Source of the DNA: Pollenia angustigena
Taxonomy: Eukaryota > Arthropoda > Insecta > Diptera > Polleniidae
Direction of reading: 5' to 3'
DNA length: 64,000 nt
NCBI GenBank assembly: GCA_930367215.1
Contig: OV884059.1
Span: forward strand, 161,074,511-161,138,510
Translations under genes and position numbers: made by a program
Notes under the pieces: model-generated
What the model was told of the DNA's origin: nothing
Database searches by the model: none
The model's input: only the letters and a program-made list of their open reading frames with translations
Shown here: in pieces, positions 21,480 through 32,215 of the stretch
Layout: every line of letters starts with the position of its first letter
Numbering within the stretch: position 1 is the stretch's first letter

Positions 21480-21915
21480 AAACATTTTTTTTAGTATTAT
21501 TAAAGCATTTAAAAGCTCTTCAGAGATTCTATTTCTAATCCTTGTTGATATGTGTGTTGCCTGCTACCCAAAACATGCTCTCGATTTCTACAGATGTTGG
21601 TTATATAGTAAGAAGCACATCATACAAAGATCTTAAATTTGTTGGCCTGTTACCCGTGACTTCATAGACGTCAAATTCTTTTTTTAAGATATTTGCAGGC
21701 TTTTGTATTTTGTTTACATTTATTTTTTTAGAATTTGTAGATGGTTCAACATCTGGTGTTGGTGATGGTGTGTCGTGTACATTTTCATTTTGTACTTCAA
21801 GAAGCTTTTTAGACATTTCATCAGCAATTAAAGAGATCGTTGATTTATTGACGTTGGAAAAATAGTTCGATTTTTTGGTAGTTTTTAGTAATGTTAGTAA
21901 AGAATATATTTTTAT
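21480..21915 (-). pseudogene. hAT transposase, C-terminal (dimerisation) relic
   Basis: The minus-strand frame contains NKSTISLIADEMSKKLLEVQ, a Ser/Thr/Pro-rich linker, then LRSLYDVLLTI, a TAG, and PTSVEIESMFWVAGN. After a frameshift it gives RIRNRISEELLNALIIL. PTSVE.ER.FS.AG followed by K.RNRLS.E...AL is the conserved C-terminal hAT dimerisation domain. The stop and frameshift show it is dead. The catalytic region and BED zinc finger are missing upstream. It sits between the TIRs of B in the orientation expected if B is an internally deleted autonomous element. Confidence 0.8.
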
Positions 21916-22299
21916 CGATCGTTTTTGGTATTAACGATGCTAACAAATTAAAATTTGAAATTCCCGAATATTCCCGGAAAAAATTTCCCGGGATTAATTA
22001 AAAATACTGTACCAGGATTCCTGGGAATTCTTTCCCGCGTAGAAACTCTAAATTCGGATATTAAACAAGGTAATAATCGGTACATTTTGGGAATCTTGTG
22101 ATCCTACCTTTAGACGTTTGTAAATTTAAAAGTTTTCAATATGTGAAAAGCACATAAAAATAAAAAAATTATCAAATAGCAACAGTTATTATTGAACACA
22201 TCGAGCAAGTCTCAAAAGTTTTTGCGTTAATAATTTTGTAATTTCCTTGTGGTTCAATAGAACTGTTCATGGCTTTAATAAAAAATTTGTTTTTATTTT

Positions 22300-22500
22300 A
22301 AATCAGGATCAAGTTAATCAAATTTGATTTTCATTAAATTCTTTTAATGAAAAAAGGAATTTTGCAACATGAAATCAGTTAAAATATTTATTGACAATTT
22401 TTTATACTTTACTGAACAGGGGTTGAACTCACACATTCTCATCATTAGAGTTCTTTGCAGCTGTAAACTTTTCGCCACTGCTGTCAGTCCATAGTCAAAC
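22300..22500 (+). repeat. Repeat K, copy 4
   Basis: GATCAAGTTAATCAAATTTG, TTTTGCAACATGAAAT, GGGGTTGAACTCACAC, CGCCACTGCTGTCAGTCCAT and AGTCAAAC follow the K order. More diverged than copies 1 and 3. Confidence 0.55.
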
Positions 22501-22511
22501 AAGTTAACCAA

Positions 22512-23520
22512 CACAGAAAAAATTATTTTTCCAATTCAAACAAAAAATTTGTAGAATCAAACAATTTTTTGTCTGAAATCGGTCCTATAAACAAATTCGC
22601 ATATTCAAACAATTTATTTGCATTTTGTTTATTGAAAAAAACACTGATTTTTTCAAACAAATAATTTAACTGAATCAAACAAAAAGTTTACTGAAATTCA
22701 TATACTAAATTTCAAAATCAAAAAAAAAAAAGGTTTTTGCACAAGCAATGATGCATGCGCACACAAGCAGGCACTGTATTAGAAGATGATGGCAGACAGA
22801 ACAGAGCGGCTGGCTTTGAAACACATTTTTTTGTTGGAATAATTTTTGAACCAAGTCTTTTTTTATACACACAATGTTTTTCGTCATCACTCACTGTTGC
22901 TGTATCCTTTCCTTTGCTAATGAAGAAGAAATGTAACCCAAAAACGGCGACAGACCGACTCGATATGTTTTTCGTCATCATTATATTTTTGTATTTGATG
23001 TATTTAAGCAAACAGTTTGAAAAAATTGAATACGGGATTTTGGTTTTTTTTAACCAACTTTGAAACAAACCAAAAATTTATTTTGTTTCTTATAATGTTG
23101 TTGTTTCTGTTGTTTAAAAAGAGTGAAACTTTTTTTTACCTGCTATTTTTTTGTTTTTTTTTTTACTTCAAACCTCTTCATCTTTCTTACTGTTGTACTT
23201 TTTTAAAGTGTCCAAAAATAGACTGTATGTGTTTTTTGTTGTAGTTCTTATATTTCACATTAGGAAGTGTTGCTTACGATCAAATAAAAAAAATGCAAAA
23301 AGACGACGACATTAAAAAGCGTTAAATATTTCATACAAAATTATGAAAACTTGAAACCAATATCGCGTGTATTATATTTTTGAAGAGTTGTGCACATTTT
23401 TGTTGGTTAAATAAAAATCAAACAAACATTTTAATTGAATCAGTAAAAAAATTTGTAGAAATTAAAAAATTTTCAAACAAGCGTTTGTTTGAAAATAATT
23501 CGGCATTAATTTTTTCTGTG
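22512..23520 (+). mobile_element. A-family TIR element (copy A1)
   Basis: 1.0 kb from CACAGAAAAAATTATTTTTC to TAATTTTTTCTGTG. The left subterminal half carries runs of CAAACAA/TTGTTTG motifs (AATTCAAACAAAAAATTTG and similar). The interior includes a CATGCGCACACAAGCAGGCA block. No transposase was recognised; the open frames at 22718-23068 and 22755-23063 overlap on opposite strands and show no family motif. Flanks are AA at both ends. Confidence 0.75.
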
Positions 23521-23689
23521 AATGGTGTTTTTGGTGGATCGAAATTTTTGCTATAATTCATTTTTTTTTCAGATAATCTGTTTTTTCTTTTTGTCCTTTT
23601 TCTGCTGATATTTAGCGGTATTCAGCTAGTTTACCCACGAACTTTGTTTTGTTGCTTTACGAGAATTATATTTTTCATAATTTGTTTTT

Positions 23690-24030
23690 GTTTTAAATGT
23701 GAGTTAAGCGAACGAAGTCTTCGCTCGAAATCGACGAACAGGCCGCAATTTTTTTTTTACAAATAACCGCTCAGAATTGACGCTCAGTAATAAGCTACTT
23801 GCCGCTCATCGCTTGCCGATTAGCCGCTGATTGCGCGGCCTCGGCTTAAGCCGATCTAATTTGATTCCGCAAGTGATTTGTTGTAAAAGTTGCTAGCCGC
23901 AGGTTAAATGCGGGTTTTGGCCGGATAAAACTATAAAATCAACGGCGACGGCTACAAAAACTAACGCGGCACGGCTCAGCCGCTCAGCGCTGGTCTCTTC
24001 TGATTGATTACGAGAGCACAATAAACAGAG
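23690..24030. other. GC-rich island in AT-rich surroundings
   Basis: This ~340-bp patch contains repeated GCCGCTCA/GCCGCTGA and GGCTTAAGCCG motifs (CAGCCGCTCAGCGCTGG; ATTAGCCGCTGATTGCGCGG) and is much less AT-rich than its flanks. No ORF of note crosses it. It could be an old promoter or 5' UTR, a satellite fragment or part of an unknown element. Nothing in the sequence decides between these. Confidence 0.35.
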
Positions 24031-24240
24031 CAAGCAAAGTTCTATTAATTTAAGACACTTTTTGTTTACAAAGCAACAACAATATTTTTAAACCATTGTA
24101 AAATGTTAAAAAATTATGACAATATAACATGATAGCACACCTTGTGAATACCCCATATGTATGTAACTAGTATATAATAATTTTTGGATTTTAAATTTAA
24201 AAAGTAACTGATTTTGTTCCAAAAGTATTTAAGACCAGTA

Positions 24241-24494
24241 TATCGACCCCTCTGCGCGAAATTATCGTATATGGCAATTTTTTTGAAATTGAGTTTTTAA
24301 TGCAATCTTGTTCTACATTCAAAGAGACGTCACCTTACTAAATATTGTACGCGAATTCCACTTCGTTGCTCCAAAAATTTAATGTATATTTTCATTATGA
24401 TATTGCAAGCGAAAGCAGAGAAAAGTAGAAAAATGGCTGTCCTGTAAAATTTGGGTTTTGTAACATACGATAATTTCGAGCAAAGGGGTCGATA
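24241..24494. mobile_element. MITE Q1
   Basis: 254 bp with TIRs TATCGACCCCTCTGCGCGAA and, complemented, TATCGACCCCTTTGCTCGAA, continuing into ATTATCGTA. TA lies outside both ends. Q2 at 35376-35633 is the same element in the opposite orientation. The first 11 bases match those of MITE P. Confidence 0.85.
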
Positions 24495-24565
24495 TATTAC
24501 TAATCAAACAGCTAAGTAATCAATTTGTCTTCTACTAAATATTTCTGTTCTTTCGTGCTTTTGTA

Positions 24566-25009
24566 ATGATTTATTTTTTTGACGACTTCATACGTCCAGA
24601 ATTATCGTCCATTTTACGTAATTTTATTAAATATACGCCCACAACCCGTCTCAATCCCATGATTTCGACATTACAATTAAATTTAGTTTTTTATTTCCAA
24701 ATTATTTTCTTAATTTCACTCGATTCCAATGATTTTGATACATGGCCAGGGATTAAAATTGTCAGTAGAAAAAGGCAAGAACTTAAGGCTAAACATGCCA
24801 ACAAAATCCAAATAAAACAGAAATATCTAAAAAAAAATCAGTCTAATGTAGAGAGAAGGATTGTTGTATGGTCAATATTTCATGTTATCGTTTCCAACAC
24901 TATAAGCCTTAAAACATACCCGACAACATGGGGAAAAAAAGGAAAGACAAAATTCAAATATGTACATGCCCAGCCCATATCAGCAACATCATATTTCTTT
25001 GGGTATTAA
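24566..25009 (+). CDS. Unrecognised 147-residue open frame
   Basis: ATG-initiated (MIYFFDDFIRPELSSILRNF), with a hydrophobic stretch at residues ~40-53 and a Lys-rich middle (SRKRQELKAKHANKIQIKQK). It is one of the longest open frames in the window, but composition is biased and no family is recognised. In DNA this AT-rich, 147 codons is long enough to notice but not to be convincing. No splice or poly-A context supports it. Confidence 0.15.
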   Translation: MIYFFDDFIRPELSSILRNFIKYTPTTRLNPMISTLQLNLVFYFQIIFLISLDSNDFDTWPGIKIVSRKRQELKAKHANKIQIKQKYLKKNQSNVERRIVVWSIFHVIVSNTISLKTYPTTWGKKGKTKFKYVHAQPISATSYFFGY

Positions 25010-25269
25010 CGTGTCAATTACGATTACTGAAGTTTAGAAATGTTCTACATGTAGAAGTACAATCATGTGTGTGTATGCGAGATGTACTTACCCAGCAAGC
25101 ACAAAAGTTTAATATCAAATTAACAAAAAAACATTTCTAAATCTTTCAAAATCATTTTTAAACTTTATACGCTGGAAAATGCTTAGATAGTTACTTAAAA
25201 ATAATAAATTCCCAACAACAACAAAAAAAAAGATATTTAAAATTTCTCAATAGTATTAAAAAAATTTAC

Positions 25270-25345
25270 ATTTGTATTGTTATATCAAATGAATTTCTAC
25301 AATATTGATGTTAGACCTTAGAAAGTATATATATTATATGTCCTT
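25270..25345 (+). repeat. Repeat G fragment G2
   Basis: TTTCTACAATATTGATGTTA, GACCTTAGAAAGTATATATA and TGTCCTTATGAG match the G1 5' region (10505-10565). The match stops at about 25345, where an unrelated coding-like segment begins. Confidence 0.6.
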
Positions 25346-25818
25346 ATGAGTAACGGTGCAAGTTTCACGGCATCTTCAAGTGTTTTGCCGGCATCTTGTT
25401 GCAAAAGCCTTTTACGTATGTATGTCGTTATCCCGTCTACCTCTTACAAATTGTTACAAATTGCGAGCTTAGATGAGTTGAGTTGGAAGACGCATTGCAA
25501 CTGCCAAATTTTAAATTACAATTTGTTGAAAGTTTTTTTAAATCTTCTTGAAAATTTGCTGAGCTCGATTAGAGAATTTATGCTGTTAGAGCATTTGTGG
25601 TGTTCTGCAATTTTGCTTAGTATGGATCATAAATGGGAGCTTAATAATTTCATCAATTCATCGAATTTCTTTGATTTTGAATTGTCTGTTGCGGTCAAGC
25701 ATGTTGATGTGTGGTTAAGTTTTGGACTAAAGCAATTTAGGAGGATTTTGTCACCTTCTTCATCCTCATTTGACCAGCCTCTTAAATCCAAATAATTTTC
25801 TAGTAAAATAAAAAGCAA
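25346..25818 (-). pseudogene. Unidentified coding relic on the minus strand
   Basis: On the minus strand one frame reads MLFILLENYLDLRGWSNEDE then EGDKILLNCFSPKLNHTSTC to a stop at 25627-25629. It continues in the same frame through SILSKIAEHHKCSNSINSLI, further stops, and RKRLLQQDAGKTLEDAVKLA. The acidic NEDEEGDK, the amphipathic segments and the recurring protein-like stretches between stops suggest an old coding region. The plus strand over the same bases has an open frame of 149 codons, which may be a shadow. Family unknown. Its junction with a G repeat on one side is abrupt. Confidence 0.35.
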
Positions 25819-25819
25819 A

Positions 25820-25990
25820 AATTCCCAAATTCTATTTGTTAAAATTTTGTAGTTAAATTCATCAAATCTTCAAAGTAGAATGATTACGAAAACCAAATCA
25901 TGCATACTGTTGGTGATTTATGATAGAGAGTTCTTCTGTAAACAAAAGTGAAACAAACATGTGTAACGGGTAAGTAAATAGTACTAAGCT
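25820..25990 (-). repeat. Dispersed repeat AC, copy 1
   Basis: On the minus strand, CCGTTACACATGTTTGTTTC and ACTTTTGTTTACAGAAGAAC, then TTTTCGTAATCATTCTACTT. The same blocks in the same order lie at 58690-58779 and 59648-59800, separated there by element AD. The last block is also similar to the interior of A elements (TTTTTCGTCATCATTATATT). Confidence 0.5.
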
Positions 25991-26822
25991 CTCAGTTTGG
26001 TTTTCTGGTTCTCTGGGAAAAGTGTTTAGGTTTGAATCAAACTAAAATTAGTTACTAAACTCACTTTCGTATTATTTGAAGTTCGAATTCGGAATCAAAC
26101 AAACTTAGAAATTATAACATTTATGTCTCACTTTTACTAAAGTTAATCCCGTTGTCGTAATTTTAGTAAGGCGTTAATTGAATAATTCGTACTTCAATAA
26201 CGCATTTCATACTTAAGTTTAGAAATTCTATACTTCTTCCCATTGACACCGCTTCGTCTTGATTTTAGTACGGATGGACTGATTTTTTTTAGTGTATGTA
26301 CACGATTTTTCGCTTAAATAAAAAAAATGTGTCTCTAACTAAACATTTTACTACACATATTTTTTTAATTCTGTTTGATAACACTATGCAACCAAAAAAA
26401 CCAGCCTCAATACTTCCAACGAGAAATGAAACGAGACTATTGGTAGAGAACATCTGCCAAAGGTTTTGGAAAGTTAGTTTGGGTTACCGAAATATCGGCC
26501 CCTAAAGTTTTAGAATTTTTTGAAAAGGCGTTTGGTATAAGTCAAAAAAATATACTAAATGTACTTCTGAGCTAAAATACTATTTTAGATGTCTTCAGTA
26601 GAATTGTATGGAGATTCTTTGCTTAGAATATATTAACCCTCTAACACTCGTTTTAAGGGGACATTTTTGTCCATTGTTTTAACTTTACCACACAAATATA
26701 CTAAAACGGCACTTTAGGAAATTAAAATGTTCAATGAATATTTTATGCAACAAATTGCATTATGGGTAAAACATGGTTGTAGTTTTACTACGATTATTAT
26801 TAGAATCATAAAATAAATATTA
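25991..26822. other. AT-rich DNA, nothing recognised
   Basis: No family match or coding relic was found. An open frame at 26296-26505 (...MQPKKPASILPTRNETRLL...) is short and unsupported. Confidence 0.45.
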
Positions 26823-27193
26823 CCCTGCAAATAATATTGGGTACCTAATCCATTTTGATCAAATGGACTACTCCCTGGACTGGTCCAATGTATTGCAAGC
26901 ATGGACCATACCATTGTTAAAAAGAGTTTGTAGTGAAACGCCTGTCTTCGTTTTATAACGATATGTTTTCGTTTTTAAACAATTTCAAAGCTAATCCTCT
27001 GGAGTATACCATAGAAAAGTTTTAAGGCTACTCCTTTGTAATGCAAAGCTGGGTTATATGGTCCTGCCCTAGCACATCGTAATGTTAAATAGACCATGTT
27101 TTTCCATACATTGGGGTTACCTTTGGACTAGTCCTAGTCCCTTATGGGCTACACTTTACATGCGTGTATGGACTAGTCGCATTATTTGCAGGA
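26823..27193. mobile_element. MITE S3
   Basis: Starts CCCTGCAAATAATATTGGGT and ends ACTAGTCGCATTATTTGCAG. TA flanks both ends. Compared with S1 the interior is inverted and contains the same GGACCATA, AGTAGCC and GTGTATGGACTAGTC blocks. Confidence 0.85.
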
Positions 27194-27708
27194 TATAACC
27201 AAATATATTCGTAATATTACATCATAAAATTTTCCCCTTAATCGTAATTTGTTTTTATTACATCATGTTATAATTGAATGTTATCAAACTCTTATCATGT
27301 TAAACATAGCAAGTTAAGAACTAATGATATTATGATACAAAGTGATTATGTTATGGTTATGATTTAAATATGATTACTGCTATCATATTATAATCGTAGG
27401 TTATCATAATATCGTTGTAATCGTTTGTCGTAGGTCGCAATTATTAATAAATTGTTCTATAGAATTTTCATACTTTTTCTATTGAAATAACATTTAACTT
27501 ACATGCAATGGTCAATATATCTGCACCAATATTTTCGCACTTTCACAATAATAAAAAATAATTAAAAAATAAAATTTGTTTAGCAACTTAGCAATACTTT
27601 TTAATTAACAATTTGTTTACTTTTTTTAATTTCTTTAAAATTATAACATTGTCTTTATTTTAAATGGGTATTGCTTTGTTTAATCGTTTTACAACTTCTT
27701 TTACACTA
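27194..27708. other. AT-rich DNA, nothing recognised
   Basis: Rich in TTATGAT/ATCATAA words between 27240 and 27430, which may be the remains of a palindromic repeat. No ORF. Confidence 0.4.
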
Positions 27709-28499
27709 AAGCTGGGATCACACGATTGCCGCAAATGCACCAATATGGCACAATTTTGATTGTGCTTTATTGACGCACAATAAAGAAATTGCACCAATCA
27801 AATATTCTGAAATCACACTATTGCCCTGTTTTATACAAATTTAATTGCCGCTAGTTGGTACAACGTGAAATGGGTACAATAATTGCCGCAGCACAGTCAC
27901 ACGATTTTTCTTACTTGACAACTGCGAAAACAGCTGTTGTTGTAGCTTATTCATTTGTTTGGAAGTTCTAGTTGGTATGTTCATTTAAATCGAAAAATTT
28001 TTTCATATACATAGGTGCCTACTATACAATTTTTTGTTGAATACTTTTATTTGAAATATTTTAAGAAAAATTTATGAAAATCCAAAAATTAACAAATTAA
28101 ATAATAATATTCGCACTTAACAGCTACATAGTATAGCAAAAATTAAAAAAAAAAACTAAGATGCATAATAAATAAATACATATTTATCTTCATTACTTAC
28201 TACGGGAAACACAAAAATGTAAAATTTATTAAAAAAAGGCAAATATTGGCGCATATTGTGTTGTTTGATTGCCGCACGAGAAGACAATAAATATTGGTGC
28301 ATTTTTGTTATTTTTATTGATGCGCGGTTGCATAGCAAACAGTCACACGATTGCCGCACCAGGGTTGCATTTGATTGGTAAAAGTAAGCACAATATTGTC
28401 CTCGATTGGTACAAGAGCCAATTGGTTGTGCAGTCACACGATTGGTGTATTAAAAAGTGTGAAAATTGGTGCATTGCGGCAATCGTGTGATCCCAGCTT
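27709..28499. mobile_element. Element C1 (0.8 kb MITE)
   Basis: Ends AAGCTGGGATCACACGATTG and its exact complement at the right (the match runs 26 bases, then continues with one indel). CACACGATTG(C/G)CGCA is iterated at least six times along the element in both orientations, with GCACAATATTG and GGTGCA satellites. No transposase. Target duplication not resolved. This copy defines the family that was broken at 18.6-22.1 kb. Confidence 0.8.
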
Positions 28500-28642
28500 A
28501 ACAAATAATTCGATATACATACATACAAAAAACGACAGAACTATTTTCCAAATGTTGCTAACCAAATATTATTAGAGTAAAAATATTGTTTTTTTTTTAG
28601 AGTAAAAATAGGTTTTTAAAGTTATCACTATTTAATTACTTT

Positions 28643-29836
28643 GGCGCGTATTCAGAAATCATAAGTAAAGTCGAAACTAACAAAACAGAAACTAAAAAAT
28701 TGTTCATAGATCTTATTCATAATTCATAACTAGCTTGGCAACTGCTTTCAGCTGATTGAAGAAATGCAACCATGCATATTGGCATGTAGAGAAAACAAAA
28801 TGTCGATAATATTTTGAGCGATATATACTGTAGTTAATTAAAAAACTTATTAAGCTACATACATATTAAAAAACAATTCTTAAAAAATGCATACAAATTT
28901 TAATAATGTAATTTTTTGGTTATAGTTTTGATATAAATCAATTAAAATGGCGGACTGTAAAAATATAAAATTTTTCAATAAAACTTGGTGACGACTAACA
29001 ACACATCTCTAGTTTTTTTTTACTTTTTGTATGGATGTTATAGTAATACGGCTAGTTTATTATTTACGAAATTGTAAGAGTATTTATCGTTTTCTGTTTT
29101 TGAGAGTGAAATTGGTCGCCAAAATTGTTTTTCTATTTAAATAAATTATAAGATACATAATATTAATCAGCTGTTCTTTGTTATGTGTTATCTACTTGGC
29201 ATTTAGTTACAGTTTTACCCAGAATTAAATGTAAACTTTTCTTGCTGAAAGTAACCAACTGTGAATAACTTAAAGAGGTACTTAAAAAAGTTAATACTTA
29301 TAGTATGTTCACATTTGGCTTCTTAAACGCGTTTAAGCAGTTCGAACGTGATTAAGCTCTAATCACTTCAAAATCGAGATGATTACCCATACATTGAAGT
29401 GATTTGTTAATCACTTCAAATCGACATGATTACAACTAAATCACTTCATAAACCACATAGAATCCACTGAACATACCCTAATAATGTAGAATCGCTCGAT
29501 TGTGTACAACCGGCCAAGATGTCTGCTAAATGTTTTTATTTTTTTTTTCCTTAAATAATTCATAAATTTTCACAATTTCATCATTAAATTGATTAAAATA
29601 ATCTTCTGATAACTTTATAAAAGTGTTTTTATCCATTTTTAATACTTTAAAGAAATTTAAATTTGTTTGTTGTTTTTTTGTGTGCTTGTGTGTGTGTTTT
29701 TTCTTAATCGTCTGTCATCTTAATCATCTCAAATGTAATGTGAACGGCTTTGATTAGCTAAATCAACATTTTGCTTAAACGCGTTTAAAAACCCAAATGT
29801 GAACATACTATTAGTGATACTTTATGAATATGCGCC
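28643..29836. mobile_element. Element V (decayed TIRs), hosts T
   Basis: Left end GGCGCGTATTCAGAAATCAT and right end, complemented, GGCGCATATTCATAAAGTAT; TTT flanks each. MITE T is inserted near its right end. The ends share the GTATTCATAA core with MITE U. Low coding content. Confidence 0.55.
29301..29810. mobile_element. MITE T, TTA target duplication
   Basis: 510 bp with TIRs TAGTATGTTCACATTTGG(C/G), continuing through TTTTAAACGCGTTTAAGCA with few mismatches. TTA at 29298-29300 and 29811-29813. The interior has iterated TGAAGTGATT/AATCACTTCA and TAATCA/TGATTA words. PIF/Harbinger-like by duplication; non-coding. Confidence 0.85.
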
Positions 29837-29839
29837 TTT

Positions 29840-30994
29840 AATTTTAAATTGGGATAAACTTTGATATGTTTACTGTAACTAAAATATTGCTTATTTGAAT
29901 AAAAGTAACATATTTCTGTGTACGACAACAATATATTGTTACAACAAACATAGTGTAGTTGCCGTAACAATGCCGAACCATATTTTTTCTCTGCGTGTGG
30001 AGCCATACAAAGAAGAATGGCTACATGAGATGCACTGCTGCTTACCCGCAGTGTATTACTTTTTGGTAGCACCCGTACGAAAAAAATCATAATGCAAATT
30101 TTATTCATTTAATTATTGGTTTCTTAACATTTTAACTGACATTTAAGAAGAATTATTTCCATGTTAACGAGTTAGTTCTCATTTCGTTAGCCAAAAACAA
30201 ATTAATCATGTTATTTGGGTCAAGGTTTGTTATTTTTTATTAAAAAACTTTTTGTTTGTAGTTCAAACAAAATATGAACTTTTTTAAATAAAAAACAATG
30301 CAATTTACTTGTAAATACTGTATTTGTTTTCTTAATAAAGTAATCTAAACCTTTGTTTTTAAGACAAAGTTTTTTACTTGATTTTATTATTGTTAATCTC
30401 TGATAGAAAATCGTATTATTACGTTATTTCATTTTTATTGCTGTTAATGTTTTTTATTGCTTTCTGCGTTTATTTCTTTTATTTAAAATTACTTTTTAAG
30501 AACAAAAGACAAATATAATTGCGTTATTATACTTTTTCTTCTCTTTATCTTACATTTGCTTAATTATAACAGATCTTTTAAATATTAAAGCCGCAAATGT
30601 CATGTTAATATAAAAAGAACTTTTATTACGGAACTCTACGTGTAATAAAAACAAAAACAAAAAAAAAAAAAAACTCATGCAAAATATTTAAGCCTGAATG
30701 CTCCTCTTTCTTTTGAAATACTTTTTTGATATATAATCATGCTAAATGTTGTATGACTATGAGTCAAATATTGGATTTTTTTCTAAAGAAAGAAACTTAC
30801 ACTTGTGAATATTTATGGCATTCTTGGCGACTTCCTTAAATCTGTGATTGATGTATATTTTTTTTTTTTTAATAAATATTAAAAAAGAAAAGGATTTAAA
30901 CTGTGTCATAAAATTAAGTAGAGGTTTAGTTTGGTTTTGTTTAGCTAAAACTATTAAACAGATTAGTTAAATCATTAATTATGTTTTAAAACAT
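29840..30994. other. AT-rich DNA, nothing recognised
   Basis: No repeat family member seen. A short A-run near 30655-30675. Open frames at 29785-30108 and 29895-30092 overlap on opposite strands and look random. Confidence 0.45.
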
Positions 30995-31085
30995 GGGGCC
31001 AAATTACCGCATTCGACATCGATCGAAATAACAAAACAATTTAAATGGGAATTTCGATCGATATCGAATGCCGTAATTTGGCCCC
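30995..31085. mobile_element. Palindromic MITE L1
   Basis: 91 bp: GGGGCCAAATTACCGCATTC pairs with GAATGCCGTAATTTGGCCCC at the other end. CGATCGAAAT and ATTTCGATCG lie inside each arm. A half copy (CATTTGATATCGACCGGAAT) follows at about 31118-31185. Confidence 0.85.
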
Positions 31086-31189
31086 TGCTTTGCTAAACTG
31101 TTGATATTAAGTACAGAGCCCAAAAAAATTGCATTTGATATCGACCGGAATTACAATACAATTTAAATAAAAATTGTGATCGATATTTT

Positions 31190-32215
31190 TATATATATTT
31201 TGAACGTTAATAACTCAGATATACAAATTAATAGTTTTGAAATTATGCAATAATAAATAAAACAAGTTTTAAATTGCTTATTTTTACACCGGTTGATTAT
31301 AACCATTAAACGCTTTTATGCCCTCTTAATTTTGCAATTATAAGTAGTTCGAAATGGCCGAAATATTTTAGTGAATACCTACGCCTTCGTGTATATGCAT
31401 ATTCGGAATTAAATGCACATGAAATCTATAAGTACACTTTATAAAACTTACGTGTGTAAATAATTTAATTTAATGGTGTTTTCTTTTCTAAAAAATAATG
31501 ATGCATTATAGTTGTGTAATATATTTATTAGGTTACACGAACCCTTACAAAGTGATACATTTTTCTAAATTACAATGGAACAAAATAATAGCTACGTTTT
31601 ACACTCAACACTAATGAGTATTTAGCGTGTTAAATATTGAATGCAAAGTTTGTACTAAAAGCGATATTCATCACGCTTGTAGCAATTTTCAACATTAAAT
31701 TTTCTTACAATTCCAATAAGCGTTAACAGCACTGATTTTCAATAATTAATGTCAGCTGTTGTTAAAAATTTTGTGACAAAAAAATATAATAAAAGTAAAA
31801 CAAACGAAAAACAAAAAGTTTTTATATCCATCACAATATAACTAAAAATCACAATATAACGCAAATTGTCCGCAAATACTAAAAAAACTTAATAAAAAAA
31901 ATACTTGCTTGCATAAAAAAGTACTTTACGCAGATGCAAAAAAGGGCATTATCTCACACTCAGTTATAACTGGGGGTAAGAAATGGAACAAATTTGCCAT
32001 TTATTGTTGCAACATGTTTAGAAAGGAAAACGACCACTTCTCACATTTTTGCATATATTTTTAGAATGGAACAAAAACCCGCACGAATGGTAGCATATAT
32101 GGAACATTATTGTCAGAAAAGAAAACACCATAAGTCTCTTTAGTAGTTGGGAATATTATTTACCTTTTTTTTAAATTTAACGCCAGTGTTCTACATTTAA
32201 AAGCACTTGTATTTA
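31190..32215. other. AT-rich DNA, nothing recognised
   Basis: Scattered TTGTGTAT and AACATTAA words, no TIR pair or ORF that I trust. Confidence 0.4.

Larger units (their letters stand above)
20626..22050 (-). mobile_element. hAT element B with transposase relic
   Basis: Ends TAGGGTTTCTAATTTCCCGG and, complemented, TAGAGTTTCTACGCGGG. Flanks AATTGGGA (20618-20625) and AATTCGGA (22051-22058) match at 7 of 8 positions, and C2 sequence continues across. The subterminal CCCGGGAAT motifs are dense and in both orientations. It contains MITE P1 (20814-21074) and a minus-strand hAT transposase C-terminus. A truncated second copy lies at 44194-44575. Confidence 0.85.
18616..22110. mobile_element. Element C2, broken by D and B
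   Basis: CGATTGCCGCAAATGCATTA at the left and AATCTTGTGATCCTACC at the right match the ends of C1 (27709-28499). Interior blocks such as TGGGTGCAATAATTGCCGTA, GTGAAACCAGCTGTTG and GTAAGCACAATATTG also match. The copy is interrupted at 18744-19646 by foldback D and at 20626-22050 by hAT relic B, and C sequence resumes after each. It is longer than C1 even after subtracting these, so there is additional sequence near 19.8-20.5 kb. Confidence 0.7.

Noticed and set aside
22718..23068. Overlapping open frames on both strands inside A1 as candidate transposase
   Set aside because: No transposase motif, and the frames mirror each other on opposite strands, as expected from biased composition.
30995..31085. 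microRNA hairpin
   Set aside because: The perfect palindrome is explained as MITE L, with several copies in the window.
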